NCBI GenBank assembly: GCA_013141435.1
Contig: JABFQZ010000019.1
Location: 62,001 to 126,000, forward strand
Direction: 5' to 3'
Length of the DNA stretch: 64,000 nucleotides
From: Ferruginibacter sp.
GTDB lineage: Bacteria; Bacteroidota; Bacteroidia; Chitinophagales; Chitinophagaceae
The notes under the pieces were generated by a model. That model was not told the origin of the DNA and searched no databases. It saw nothing but the letters and a program-made list of their open reading frames with translations. Position numbers and translations under genes: made by a program. Positions 1 through 8,787 of the stretch are shown one piece after another. Numbering within the stretch: position 1 is the first letter of the stretch; each line of letters begins with the position of its first letter.

Positions 1-352
1 AAGTTTTTTTTAAAAGTTTTTACAGTACAAGTGATTTTTTTGCATATTTATACCTGACAAATGTTTTTTTGCTACTTGATTTTTGCATCATGCCTCGCTG
101 TGTTTATCTTTTTTACAAATTAACAGGATGTTTAGGAGTAGTACATAGTGTAGCGGAGTACAGAAGCGACTGCTTAGCCCGAAAAAGCCTAAATAAAAGC
201 TGGCAGTATTACAAAGGTAGGCAGCTACAAATATTGAGTATTTAGTATTGAATTTCAATACTTTAATCATATAAATTACCAACCACTTTTTGCAACACTA
301 CAAAAAAAAATAAAAGTGCAAAACCAAAAAATGCGTTTTGATTCTTATTGTT
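1..352. other. Intergenic region with no convincing gene
   Basis: No recognisable protein or RNA gene is seen here. The only longer frame (minus strand, 88-282, 64 codons) has no family resemblance and low-complexity AT-rich content. A minus-strand match to the Bacteroidota -7 element, TACCTTTG, lies at 212-219. It could start a short transcript running towards position 1, but no good -33 element was found at the usual distance. The partner subunit of the adjacent transketolase half, which is normally next door, is absent here. Confidence 0.5.
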
Positions 353-1186
353 TTAATAATCACCTAATGTTTCTGGCAATTCGGAAAGAGCTTTAGCTAA
401 CTGCTCATCGTTTGGTGCAATGCCGTGCCACTCATGTGTACCTTCCATAAACGAAACACCTTTGCCCATTATAGTTTCCATTAAAATAACTACTGGTTTT
501 TTATTGCCAGTTTTATTTTTTGCTAGTGTTAACCTTGCTATTATTGCCTCCATATCATTGCCTTCCATTTCTACTACTTCCCAGTTAAATGCTTCTAATT
601 TTGCTTTTAAGCTAAATAAATTCATAACTTGATTGGTAGATCCGTCTATTTGTTGGCCATTTACATCTATTGTTGCAATTAAATTATCTATGCCTTTGCT
701 ACCGGCAAACATTATTGCTTCCCAGTTTTGACCTTCTTGTAGCTCTCCATCGCCAAGTAGGGTATATACTATTTGAGTGTCGTTATTTAGTTTTTTTGCT
801 TTGGCTGCGCCTATGGCTACACTTAAGCCTTGCCCTAGTGAACCACTTGCCATGCGCACACCTGGCAAATGATCGTGTGTGGTGGGATGCCCTTGGAGGC
901 GTGTGCTTAATTTGCGAAATGTGGCAAGCTCAGTTACAGGAAAGTAACCGCTCCTAGCTAACACACTATAAAAAAGTGGGGAAATATGCCCATTGCTTAA
1001 AAAAAATAGATCTTCACCTTTTCCGTCCATCTTAAAACTTATATCATGTTTCATTATTTTAAAATACAAAGCTGTAAGAAAATCAGTGCAGCCTAATGAA
1101 CCTCCTGGGTGTCCACTTTGTACGCCATGTACCATTCTTACTATATCTCTTCTTATTTGGTTGGCTGTATCTACTAAATTATTCAT
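353..1186 (-). CDS. Transketolase, N-terminal (thiamine diphosphate-binding) subunit
   Basis: The 277-residue protein matches the N-terminal half of transketolase, which transfers two-carbon ketol units in the non-oxidative pentose phosphate pathway. Visible motifs are GHPGGSLGCTDFL near residue 25, the GxGLS segment (GSLGQGLSVAIGAAKAKK) and the diphosphate/Mg-binding GDGELQEGQNWEA. Full transketolases are about 650 residues; split N and C subunits are known in many bacteria and archaea and are normally adjacent. Here the 352 bp downstream of this minus-strand gene contain no C-terminal half, so the partner must lie outside the window or elsewhere. The ATG start at 1186 lies about 17 bp below the expected start of transcription from a TAnnTTTG element at 1210-1217. 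Confidence 0.88.
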   Translation of the reverse strand: MNNLVDTANQIRRDIVRMVHGVQSGHPGGSLGCTDFLTALYFKIMKHDISFKMDGKGEDLFFLSNGHISPLFYSVLARSGYFPVTELATFRKLSTRLQGHPTTHDHLPGVRMASGSLGQGLSVAIGAAKAKKLNNDTQIVYTLLGDGELQEGQNWEAIMFAGSKGIDNLIATIDVNGQQIDGSTNQVMNLFSLKAKLEAFNWEVVEMEGNDMEAIIARLTLAKNKTGNKKPVVILMETIMGKGVSFMEGTHEWHGIAPNDEQLAKALSELPETLGDY

Positions 1187-1209
1187 GATTATATAATTGT
1201 GTTTTTTTA

Positions 1210-1217
1210 CAAAATTA
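1210..1217 (-). promoter_or_regulatory. Bacteroidota-type -7 promoter element for the transketolase gene
   Basis: TAATTTTG on the minus strand fits TAnnTTTG and lies 24 bp upstream of the transketolase start. The -33 element is not clear. Confidence 0.45.
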
Positions 1218-1363
1218 GTTTAAAACTGTACATTTTTTCTAAATAATCGTCTTATTTGTAAAAGTGAATACTTTTTTTTGTAAGGATTACGTTCTAAATT
1301 AAACTTTTTAACTGATTTTAAATTATATACGATTACAAATAGATAAAGTACAAACATATTTTA

Positions 1364-1371
1364 TACTTTTG
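1364..1371 (+). promoter_or_regulatory. Bacteroidota-type -7 promoter element for the WecA/MraY-like gene
   Basis: TACTTTTG fits TAnnTTTG and ends 27 bp before the ATG at 1399, leaving a leader of about 20 nt. Confidence 0.45.
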
Positions 1372-1398
1372 TGATAAATTAAGTATCTAAAGCGATTT

Positions 1399-2529
1399 AT
1401 GCAATATATAATACTGGGTGCTATTTTAGCATTTATAATAAGTTTTTTTGCAATCCCCATTATTATTGGAATTGCAAAAAGCAAAAAGCTTTTTGATGAA
1501 CCAGATGAACGTAAAGTTCATAAGGCTATTATTCCTACTATTGGTGGTGTGGGCATTTTTGCTGGTTTTATTATTGGGTTATTAATGTGTGTGCCTGAGT
1601 TTGCAATTGATGCAAATAAATTAAAATATTTTGCTGCTGCAATTATTGTAATATTTTTTCTTGGTCTTAAAGACGATCTTGTAATATTATCTGCTTCAAA
1701 AAAATTAATTGGTCAAATAATTGCTGCTGGTATTATTATCCGCTTTGGCAATGTATACATAGATAATATGCATGGTTTTTTAGGTATTACTACTATACCT
1801 CATTATGCAAGTATATTTTTTACGCTATTTACTATTATTGTAATAACAAATTCATTTAATTTAATAGATGGTGTAGATGGTTTGGCTGGTAGTTTAGGAT
1901 TGCTTACTACGGCAGTATTTGGTTTATATTTTTATTTTGCAGGGCAGTTTACTTATGCTGTAATGGCTTTTTCTTTAGTAGGTGCTATTGCAGGGTTTTT
2001 AATTTACAATTTTTCGCCTGCCAAAATTTTTATGGGAGATACAGGTTCCCTATTACTAGGTCTAATTAACTCTATACTAGTTATAAAATTTATAAATGTA
2101 GCAGGTACGATTGGCAATAATTACAGTTTACCTGCTGCACCTGCATTAGGTTTTGCAATACTAATAGTTCCTCTTTTTGATACTTTACGTGTATTTGGAT
2201 TGCGTATATTGGACAGGCGTTCTCCTTTTAGTCCGGATAGGATTCATGTACACCATTATTTATTAGATTTAGGTTTTTCGCATAGAAAAATTACTTTTAT
2301 TTGTGCTACCACTACAATTCTATTTATTTCAATTGCATTTTTTTTAAGAGCCTTAGATGTGACTATTTTATTGATGATACTTTTGGCTTTGTCGTTTTTA
2401 TTTATTGGAATAATTTTTTATTTTAGGCAAAAAATAGTTTTAAAGCAAAGAAATTCTGTGCCTGAAAAAAAAATTCGAACTCAACATTCAATTTTTGAAT
2501 TTTCGCAAGAAACTGCAGTTTTAGATTAA
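1399..2529 (+). CDS. WecA/MraY-family polyprenyl-phosphate sugar-1-phosphate transferase
   Basis: A 376-residue integral membrane enzyme of glycosyltransferase family 4 (PNPT superfamily). It would transfer a (N-acetyl)hexosamine-1-phosphate from a UDP-sugar to undecaprenyl phosphate, starting synthesis of a cell-surface glycan. About ten or eleven hydrophobic segments span the protein. Family residues are visible: DEPDERKVHK near 33-42, KDDL at 91-94, NLIDGVDG at 154-161, FMGDTGS at 211-217 and the HVHH motif at 283-286. The HVHH loop and the position of the acidic residues favour the WecA/TagO/RfbE branch over MraY, but the sugar cannot be read from sequence. It is a single gene closed by a strong terminator directly after the stop. 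Confidence 0.88.
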   Translation: MQYIILGAILAFIISFFAIPIIIGIAKSKKLFDEPDERKVHKAIIPTIGGVGIFAGFIIGLLMCVPEFAIDANKLKYFAAAIIVIFFLGLKDDLVILSASKKLIGQIIAAGIIIRFGNVYIDNMHGFLGITTIPHYASIFFTLFTIIVITNSFNLIDGVDGLAGSLGLLTTAVFGLYFYFAGQFTYAVMAFSLVGAIAGFLIYNFSPAKIFMGDTGSLLLGLINSILVIKFINVAGTIGNNYSLPAAPALGFAILIVPLFDTLRVFGLRILDRRSPFSPDRIHVHHYLLDLGFSHRKITFICATTTILFISIAFFLRALDVTILLMILLALSFLFIGIIFYFRQKIVLKQRNSVPEKKIRTQHSIFEFSQETAVLD

Positions 2530-2548
2530 TAAAAATAATAACAAAAAT

Positions 2549-2577
2549 ATCTGATGGTAAAGCATCAGATTTTTTTT
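2549..2577 (+). terminator. Intrinsic terminator after the WecA-like gene
   Basis: Perfect 8-bp stem ATCTGATG/CATCAGAT with a 6-nt loop, followed by eight T. It also shows that the upstream ATG-like start of the next reading frame (2554) is not used. Confidence 0.85.
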
Positions 2578-2584
2578 AGCTTTG
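2577..2584 (+). promoter_or_regulatory. Bacteroidota-type -7 element for frr
   Basis: TAGCTTTG fits TAnnTTTG and begins at the end of the preceding terminator, 17 bp before the frr ATG at 2602. Confidence 0.5.
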
Positions 2585-2601
2585 CACACAATTTTAATTA
2601 T

Positions 2602-3165
2602 ATGTCAGACGAGTTAAGTAATATTATTACAGATGCAAAAAGCACAATGGTAAAAGCCATTAGCCATTTAGAAAACGAATTAACCAAAATTAGAGCTGGC
2701 AAAGCAAGCCCTGTAATGCTTGATGGCATTATGGCCGATTATTATGGTAGCCCAACTGCTATAAGCCAAATTGCTAATATTTCAACCTTAGATGCTCGTA
2801 CTATTACTGTACAACCCTGGGAAAAGAATATGCTAGCAATAATTGAAAGAGCAATAATAGCTGCCAATATTGGGATTAATCCTCAAAATGATGGTATAAC
2901 AATACGATTGTTTTTACCGCCACTAACTGAAGAACGTCGTAAAGAATTAGTAAAAAAATGCGGTGGTGAAGCTGAGCATGCTAAAATATCTATTCGCAAT
3001 ATTAGAAGAGATGCTATAGAAAAGATAAAAAAACTACAAAAAGATGGTGCTAGCGAAGATGAGTGCAAAGACGCTGAAGCTGAGACACAAGCACTTACTG
3101 ATAGATACATTGCCTTGGTGGAAAAACACCTTGCAGCTAAAGAGGTAGATATAATGGTTGTTTAA
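2602..3165 (+). CDS. frr: Ribosome recycling factor
   Basis: A 187-residue protein that, with EF-G, splits post-termination ribosomes; the E. coli protein is about 185 residues. The typical sequence is visible: the LTKIRAGKASPVML segment in helix 1, then the IAQIANIS-like strand (ISQIANIST), TVQPWEKNML, NIGINPQNDGITIRLFLPPLTEERRKELVKK (shown here as family landmarks in pieces) and the C-terminal helical region ending before the stop. The frame is open from 2554, but that stretch lies within the terminator hairpin of the previous gene, so the ATG at 2602 (MSDELSNI) is chosen. Usual neighbour pyrH is not adjacent. Confidence 0.96.
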   Translation: MSDELSNIITDAKSTMVKAISHLENELTKIRAGKASPVMLDGIMADYYGSPTAISQIANISTLDARTITVQPWEKNMLAIIERAIIAANIGINPQNDGITIRLFLPPLTEERRKELVKKCGGEAEHAKISIRNIRRDAIEKIKKLQKDGASEDECKDAEAETQALTDRYIALVEKHLAAKEVDIMVV

Positions 3166-3277
3166 TTATGAATGATAGGGTATTTTAATTATTATTTTTA
3201 TTGATATAATTTATATTATTCATTCTGCAATTTTTTAACCCTGTTATTTAATACCCCATATTTTTATTTGATATTTT

Positions 3278-4174
3278 ATGCAATCTGCCAGAGAAACTTG
3301 GTTTTTATTATTATCAATTCCTTTTTACACTATTTTAATTGGTGCTGAAATATTTTTGAGTAATTGGAAGCATAAAAAGTTTTACACTGTTGCTGGTGTT
3401 TTACAAAATATTATTTTTACAATTTTTAATGCGTCTATTGACGTATTATTACGTTGGGCATTTTATGCAGCTGTATTAACATGGAGTTATAGTCACCATT
3501 TTTTTGTGATTGAAAATATTTACTTGTACTGGTTTTTATTATTTTTATTGGAAGATTTTGCGTTTTATATAGAGCATAGTGTTGATCATTATTCTAGAAT
3601 ATTTTGGGCTGTTCATCTTACACATCATTCTTCGGAAGAGTATAATTTAACTACTGGCTTTAGGTCATCGGTTTTTCAACCAGTATATAGGTTTATATAT
3701 TTTATTCCTATTACATTACTTGGTTTTGAACCTATTGATATTATTTTTATGTATGCTGTAACTCAAACTTATGGTATTATTGTACATACACAATACATAA
3801 AAAAATTACCCACATTTATTGAAGCTATTTTTGTAACACCAGCACATCACCGTGTACACCATGCTAGTAATATTATTTATTTAGATAAAAATATGGGTAT
3901 GTGCCTTATTATTTGGGATAAAATATTTGGCACTTTTCAGGCAGAATTACCAAACGAACCTGTAGTGTATGGACTTACAAAAGAAGTTACAAACCCCAAT
4001 AATCCTTTTAGTCATATATTTTACGAATGGAAAAATATAGCAAAAGATTTAAAAAGTAAAATGCCTTTTTTTACTAAATTGAAGTATATTTTTAAACCTC
4101 CTGGGTGGAGTCATGATGGAAGTTCGTTTACAGCTGTACAGTTAAGAAAGGAGTTGAAAAAGAATAAAAACTAA
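3278..4174 (+). CDS. Sterol desaturase / fatty acid hydroxylase family membrane protein
   Basis: A 298-residue multi-pass membrane protein of the di-iron fatty acid hydroxylase superfamily. The eight-histidine pattern is visible: EHSVDH at 99-104, HLTHH at 113-117, a lone His near 169 and HHRVHH at 189-194. These residues would bind two irons that activate oxygen to hydroxylate or desaturate a lipid. Bacteroidota carry several such proteins, some acting on carotenoids, ornithine lipids or sphingolipid-like molecules; the substrate cannot be told here. The gene stands alone between frr and a GNAT-like gene. Confidence 0.85.
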   Translation: MQSARETWFLLLSIPFYTILIGAEIFLSNWKHKKFYTVAGVLQNIIFTIFNASIDVLLRWAFYAAVLTWSYSHHFFVIENIYLYWFLLFLLEDFAFYIEHSVDHYSRIFWAVHLTHHSSEEYNLTTGFRSSVFQPVYRFIYFIPITLLGFEPIDIIFMYAVTQTYGIIVHTQYIKKLPTFIEAIFVTPAHHRVHHASNIIYLDKNMGMCLIIWDKIFGTFQAELPNEPVVYGLTKEVTNPNNPFSHIFYEWKNIAKDLKSKMPFFTKLKYIFKPPGWSHDGSSFTAVQLRKELKKNKN

Positions 4175-4335
4175 GCCACAAAAATGCTTATAAAAGCCAG
4201 TAATACCAGTTGAAAATACCTTGTTTGAAAAATATAAGATTTACAAATTCTAAATTTCCAAATCTTAATAATTTTATACGGTAAAAAAATCTTTTTTTAT
4301 TATCTGTAAATTGCTTTTACTTTAAAAATTATTTA

Positions 4336-5517
4336 ATGCAAATATTAACTGTTGCCACTTCAAAAGATGCTACCGAATTTTTAAGATTGCCATTGAGCAT
4401 TTATAAAAATGATAAAAACTGGATACAACCTTTAGATAAAGATATACAGGAAGTGTTTGATGAAAAGAAAAATAAAGCTTTTAGAAATGGGAAATTGCAA
4501 CGTTGGATTTTAAAAAATAGTAGTAATAAAACCATTGGCCGTATTGCAGCATTTACCAATACAAAATATAAAAATAAAGGTGATGATGTACCAGTAGGTT
4601 GTATGGGATTTTTTGAATGCATAAACGATAATAAAGCTGCAACATTATTACTAGATACCGCTAAGGCATGGCTGAAAGCTGAGGGAATGCAGGCAATGGA
4701 TGGCCCAGTAAATTTTGGCGAAAGAGTCAAATGGTGGGGCTTGGTTACTAAAGGTTTTATGCAACCTCTATATGGTATGAATTATAATCCTCCATACTAT
4801 GTGGAGCTACTAGAAAATTATGGCTTTAAGGTATTTTACGAACAAGTATGTTTTGGAATGACTACCAAGCCGCCATTAGAAAAAAAAATATGGGATAGAC
4901 ATGATTTGATAGATGCAAACAAAGATTTTTCATGTACTCACTTACAGAAAAACAATATAGAAAAGTATGCAAAAGATTTTACAATAGTATATAATAAAGC
5001 ATGGGCTGGGCATGGTGGTTTAAAACAATTGAACGAAGCACAAGTATTGCTTATGTTAAAAAAAATGATGCCTATAATGAACGAAAAAATTGTGTTATTT
5101 GCATATCATAAAAATGACCCTATAGCCATTTTCATAAATATACCCGATCTTAACCAATGGTTTAAATACCTGCACGGAAAATTTGGAATTATACAAAAAA
5201 TAAAATTTTTGTTAGTAAAGAGATTTATAAAAAATACAAAATTTACTGGTGTAGTATTTGGTGTTGTGCCTGAATGGCAAGGCAAAGGCATTGATGCATA
5301 TATTATTGCCAATTCTGCAAAATACCTACAATCTAATATTAGCCCATATTTAGAATATGAAATGCAATGGATAGGCGATTTTAACCCAAAGATGATAAAT
5401 ATAGCTTCAAATTTAGGAAAAGTGCATAGGAGTAGAAATTTATGCACATACCGTTATTTATTTGATAGAAACAAAGAATTTGTACGCCACCCAATGCTTT
5501 CTGCAGCATTAAAATAA
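4336..5517 (+). CDS. GNAT-like acyltransferase-related protein, function unknown
   Basis: A 393-residue protein common in Bacteroidota and usually labelled hypothetical or N-acetyltransferase-like. The N-terminal part (WIQPLDKDIQEVFD, then GRIAAFTN) and the C-terminal part (VFGVVPEWQGKGIDAYII near residues 312-330) resemble GNAT folds; the second contains a Q-G-K-G acetyl-CoA loop-like segment. No signal peptide or membrane span is seen. No substrate can be inferred. It is monocistronic in appearance, with dnaX following after 65 bp. Confidence 0.65.
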   Translation: MQILTVATSKDATEFLRLPLSIYKNDKNWIQPLDKDIQEVFDEKKNKAFRNGKLQRWILKNSSNKTIGRIAAFTNTKYKNKGDDVPVGCMGFFECINDNKAATLLLDTAKAWLKAEGMQAMDGPVNFGERVKWWGLVTKGFMQPLYGMNYNPPYYVELLENYGFKVFYEQVCFGMTTKPPLEKKIWDRHDLIDANKDFSCTHLQKNNIEKYAKDFTIVYNKAWAGHGGLKQLNEAQVLLMLKKMMPIMNEKIVLFAYHKNDPIAIFINIPDLNQWFKYLHGKFGIIQKIKFLLVKRFIKNTKFTGVVFGVVPEWQGKGIDAYIIANSAKYLQSNISPYLEYEMQWIGDFNPKMINIASNLGKVHRSRNLCTYRYLFDRNKEFVRHPMLSAALK

Positions 5518-5582
5518 TTGCTTTTTTTTACGAATTATTAATTTACTTTTACGAATTACTTTGTTATTTTTTTAAAGTTATT

Positions 5583-7349
5583 ATGGAAAAATTTGTTGTA
5601 TCTGCCAGAAAATATAGACCACAGAATTTTAGCACCGTTGTAGGGCAGCAACATATTACTACTACGTTAAAAAATGCCATTAACAATAACCAATTGGCTC
5701 ATGCATTTTTATTTTGCGGCCCAAGAGGTGTAGGCAAAACCACTTGTGCTAGAATACTTGCAAAAACGATAAACTGCGAAACCAAAACCACCGATGGCGA
5801 AGCTTGTAATACCTGCAATAGTTGCATATCGTTCGATAATGGCTCTTCTATGAATATACATGAGTTAGATGCTGCAAGCAATAACTCGGTAGATGATATA
5901 CGATCATTGGTAGAGCAAGTACGATTTGCACCACAAGCTGGCGACTACAAAGTATATATTGTAGATGAGGTACACATGCTTAGTGCATCGGCATTTAATG
6001 CTTTTTTAAAAACCTTAGAAGAGCCACCGCCTTATGCAATTTTTATATTGGCTACTACCGAAAAACATAAAATATTACCAACAATACTTAGTCGCTGTCA
6101 AATATTTGATTTTAAAAGAATAACTACCGATGATACGGTAACACATCTTAAAGAAATTTGTGAAAAAGAACATACAATTGCTGAAAACGCTGCATTGCAT
6201 GTAATAGCCCAAAAAAGTGAAGGCTGCATGAGAGATTCGTTAAGTATATTGGATAAAATTGTAAGTTTTACTGGAGGTAAACTTACTTATGCAAATACAT
6301 TAGAACATCTAAATATTTTAGATGAAGATTATTTTTTTAAATTATTAAATTTTGCTATCGAACAAAAATTGAGTGATGCTTTGTTGTTGTTTGATGAAAT
6401 AAATCAAAAAGGATTTGAAGGAGATACTTTATTGGAAGGACTTACCGAATTTTTAAGAAACTTATTGGTAAGTAAAGATGTAAAAGCTGCTATATTATTG
6501 GAAGTAGCCGAAGATTTTAGAGATAAATATTTGCAAGCTGCAAATGAAATTTCTACAAACTGGATAATAGCTGCACTAAATTGCATACAAGATGCTGCAA
6601 TGAATTATAAACTTGCCCGTAATAAAAGATTGTGTGTAGAAATGGCTATAATAAAATTATGTTATTTAAACCAAGCTATCGAATTATTGGTAAATGATGC
6701 TGAAGGAATTTTAAAAAAAAAAATAATTGATACAACTAAAGCAGTTTCTTTTAAAACTATAAGCTTTACAAAAGTAAAGAAAACAGAAAAAGACGAAAAA
6801 ATAGTTGTAAAAGAAGAACCTAAAGCTTCGTTAGTAATAAAACAACCAAAAGCTATTGAGAGTAATATAGAAACTGCAAAGGTAGTAGAAACGAAAAGTA
6901 GTGGCTTTGGTATGCTTAGCAAAATGCGTGCAAAAATTATTGGTGAAAATAAAAATAACCAAGTAGTATTGCCACTTACTATCGAAAATTTACAAAAAGC
7001 TTGGGCTACTTATACGTTACAATTAGAATCAGAAAAAAAACACCCAACAGTTACACAATTTAAAGCTGCGCAATTAAGTATAAATGATGAAACCAATTTT
7101 ACTATTACTACCGAAGGTAAAGTGCAGCAAAAGTTTATAGAAAACGAAAGATCGGGATTAATACATTTTTTGCAATCCTATTTTAATAATAATTTTTTAA
7201 AATACAATACACAAGTGTTAGAGCTAGAAAGTACTGACATTGAAACAACTACAAAATTAACTTCGAAACAACAATACCAATTAATGCTAGAAAAATACCC
7301 ATTAATTAAAGAATTAAAGGAAAGATTAAAATTAGAGTTGGATTATTAA
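5583..7349 (+). CDS. dnaX: DNA polymerase III subunit gamma/tau
   Basis: A 588-residue clamp-loader ATPase. Walker A GPRGVGKT lies at 46-53, the zinc-binding cysteines at 65, 75, 78 and 81, Walker B DEVH at 128-131 and the sensor/arginine-finger segment TILSRCQIFDF near 165-175. The AAA+ and lid domains end near residue 350; a lysine-rich linker (about 385-435) and a C-terminal tau-like domain follow. I see no obvious slippery frameshift site that would generate a short gamma form, but did not exclude one. The small lipoprotein gene begins 20 bp downstream. Confidence 0.96.
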   Translation: MEKFVVSARKYRPQNFSTVVGQQHITTTLKNAINNNQLAHAFLFCGPRGVGKTTCARILAKTINCETKTTDGEACNTCNSCISFDNGSSMNIHELDAASNNSVDDIRSLVEQVRFAPQAGDYKVYIVDEVHMLSASAFNAFLKTLEEPPPYAIFILATTEKHKILPTILSRCQIFDFKRITTDDTVTHLKEICEKEHTIAENAALHVIAQKSEGCMRDSLSILDKIVSFTGGKLTYANTLEHLNILDEDYFFKLLNFAIEQKLSDALLLFDEINQKGFEGDTLLEGLTEFLRNLLVSKDVKAAILLEVAEDFRDKYLQAANEISTNWIIAALNCIQDAAMNYKLARNKRLCVEMAIIKLCYLNQAIELLVNDAEGILKKKIIDTTKAVSFKTISFTKVKKTEKDEKIVVKEEPKASLVIKQPKAIESNIETAKVVETKSSGFGMLSKMRAKIIGENKNNQVVLPLTIENLQKAWATYTLQLESEKKHPTVTQFKAAQLSINDETNFTITTEGKVQQKFIENERSGLIHFLQSYFNNNFLKYNTQVLELESTDIETTTKLTSKQQYQLMLEKYPLIKELKERLKLELDY

Positions 7350-7369
7350 AACAAATGTATTTTTACAAT

Positions 7370-7537
7370 ATGAAAAAATTATTACTTCCGCTATGTGTTA
7401 TTATCCTATTTAGCAGTTGTTCTATTTTCCGTAAAAAAGAAAAACTGGGTTGCCCAAACGATGCTAGAGGCAAAAGCCAAGAGCAAATTGTAAGTGATAG
7501 TAATAAGAAAAAATATAAAGGAGGAAAAAAGTTGTAA
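7370..7537 (+). CDS. Small lipoprotein, function unknown
   Basis: A 55-residue product beginning MKKLLLPLCVIILFSSC: a lysine-rich n-region, a hydrophobic core and a lipobox-like FSSC, so the mature peptide would start at Cys17 and be only about 39 residues, very basic (KYKGGKKL end). An in-frame start at 7355 would add five residues before the signal peptide and is less likely. Such small dnaX-linked lipoproteins are seen in Chitinophagaceae, but I know of no function. It probably shares the dnaX transcript. Confidence 0.6.
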   Translation: MKKLLLPLCVIILFSSCSIFRKKEKLGCPNDARGKSQEQIVSDSNKKKYKGGKKL

Positions 7538-7558
7538 TTTTTATGTTGCAAAGTAGTA

Positions 7559-7650
7559 ATACCAATGTGATTAAATATTTCACTAAGCTAAACTGCGATA
7601 ACTACGTACACAGCGGCTTTAGTGAACAAATTAAATTTTCACAATGGTAT
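7559..7650. repeat. 92-bp MITE-like inverted-repeat element
   Basis: The ends are ATACCAATGTGA and its imperfect complement TCACAATGGTAT. Inward, TTCACTAAGC pairs with GCTTTAGTGAA, leaving a loop around ACTGCGATAACTACG. There is no coding capacity. Terminal inverted symmetry, small size and intergenic position fit a miniature inverted-repeat element or the remnant of an insertion sequence. No second complete copy was seen in the window. Confidence 0.5.
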
Positions 7651-7682
7651 TTCTTCCCCAAAAAAAAATTAAACTAAAAATA

Positions 7683-7707
7683 AAGCCCTTCAAAAATTGA
7701 AGGGCTT
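7683..7707 (-). terminator. Intrinsic terminator of the gld operon
   Basis: Perfect 11-bp stem AAGCCCTTCAA/TTGAAGGGCTT with an AAA loop (plus-strand reading). On the minus strand it is followed by a T-rich tail, 34 bp after the gldN stop. Confidence 0.75.
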
Positions 7708-7741
7708 ATCTCATTTCTACATCTTGTATCTAATATCTAAA

Positions 7742-8773
7742 TTAATAGCTCCATAAATCTTGCTCGTAGTTAAATATTTTTTCTTTTATATTTTCACCTT
7801 CTAACAATTGCAAAATTGGATTTTCGCTTAAGCCTTTGTAGTTTTTGATAAACTGATCGTAAGGGTTATCAATAGTACTCTTTATTATACGGCCATAAAA
7901 CATACGGCTTTCAAATAGCTCTTCCCAACTCATACGAGCACCATAGTTTTTACCATTATATACTTCGTATTTAGCAAAAGTTTCCCTCATATCGGGGTAA
8001 TACACCCAAAAAAGTTCGGTTTCGCCAACATCTATACCTTGTGCTGTTGTAATACGTTTTACTGGTGCTATACCTAAAATTCTAAAAAACAAACGAGAGC
8101 TTTCTTTGTCAAAAACTACTTCTTCTTTTATTCTGAATTTGTAAATAGAATCCCAGCTAACTTCGTTACGTTTGGTTTCAGTACCAACTACTTCTCCTTT
8201 TTCGTTGTATTTATTAAATGTAACCTCATCGCCTGCTACTACGCCAGCAACCTCCGATTTTGTCATAGGTGTAGTAAACCTATCATCAATACTATTAAAA
8301 ACAGTAACAACACTATCTTGAATAGCTTTTAACAAAATCATTATAAAACGCTGGTTGCCGTTATCTTGATCAGCAGAATATCTAAAAGGCAAATTAAGTT
8401 TTTCTCTAGTATCTATTTCTCTCCAAACTTTATGACGATAAACAGCATCATCGGCACGCAAATTTTCGTAAGGTAAAGGAGTTCGGTCTCTGATAGCATC
8501 ATCGTCAACTGCGGCATCTCTTCTTAAAGATTTACGTACCTTAGGTATAGGCAACGAATCGTTTACTACTACAGCTGGTGCAGCTGCAACGGCATCTTCA
8601 GTAGCATTTGCTCCTTTTACTTTAGTTTTGGTTTTATTTTTTGTAGTACGTTTTGTTGCTGCCCTTTTTGCAGGGGCTTTCTTTTTTGCTTTTTGAGCAA
8701 AAGATGCATTGCCAACACCTACTAAAATAAAACAAAGTAATAAATACTTAAAAAATTGCTTATTCATAATCAT
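7742..8773 (-). CDS. gldN: Gliding motility / type IX secretion protein GldN
   Basis: A 343-residue periplasmic protein with an N-terminal signal peptide ending near FAQ (residue 27), then an Ala/Lys/Thr-rich basic linker of about 60 residues, then the conserved GldN domain with DRTPLPYENLRADDAVY and YPDMRETFAKYEVYNGKN. GldN associates with the GldK ring under the outer membrane and with GldM in the type IX secretion system. It is the last gene of gldKLMN; gldM ends 14 bp upstream. The basic linker is longer than I expect for the family. Confidence 0.92.
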   Translation of the reverse strand: MIMNKQFFKYLLLCFILVGVGNASFAQKAKKKAPAKRAATKRTTKNKTKTKVKGANATEDAVAAAPAVVVNDSLPIPKVRKSLRRDAAVDDDAIRDRTPLPYENLRADDAVYRHKVWREIDTREKLNLPFRYSADQDNGNQRFIMILLKAIQDSVVTVFNSIDDRFTTPMTKSEVAGVVAGDEVTFNKYNEKGEVVGTETKRNEVSWDSIYKFRIKEEVVFDKESSRLFFRILGIAPVKRITTAQGIDVGETELFWVYYPDMRETFAKYEVYNGKNYGARMSWEELFESRMFYGRIIKSTIDNPYDQFIKNYKGLSENPILQLLEGENIKEKIFNYEQDLWSY

Positions 8774-8787
8774 TTAATTTAATTCGT

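Noticed and set aside
88-282. 64-codon minus-strand frame
   Set aside because: AT-rich low-complexity translation without family features; overlaps promoter-like and non-coding sequence.
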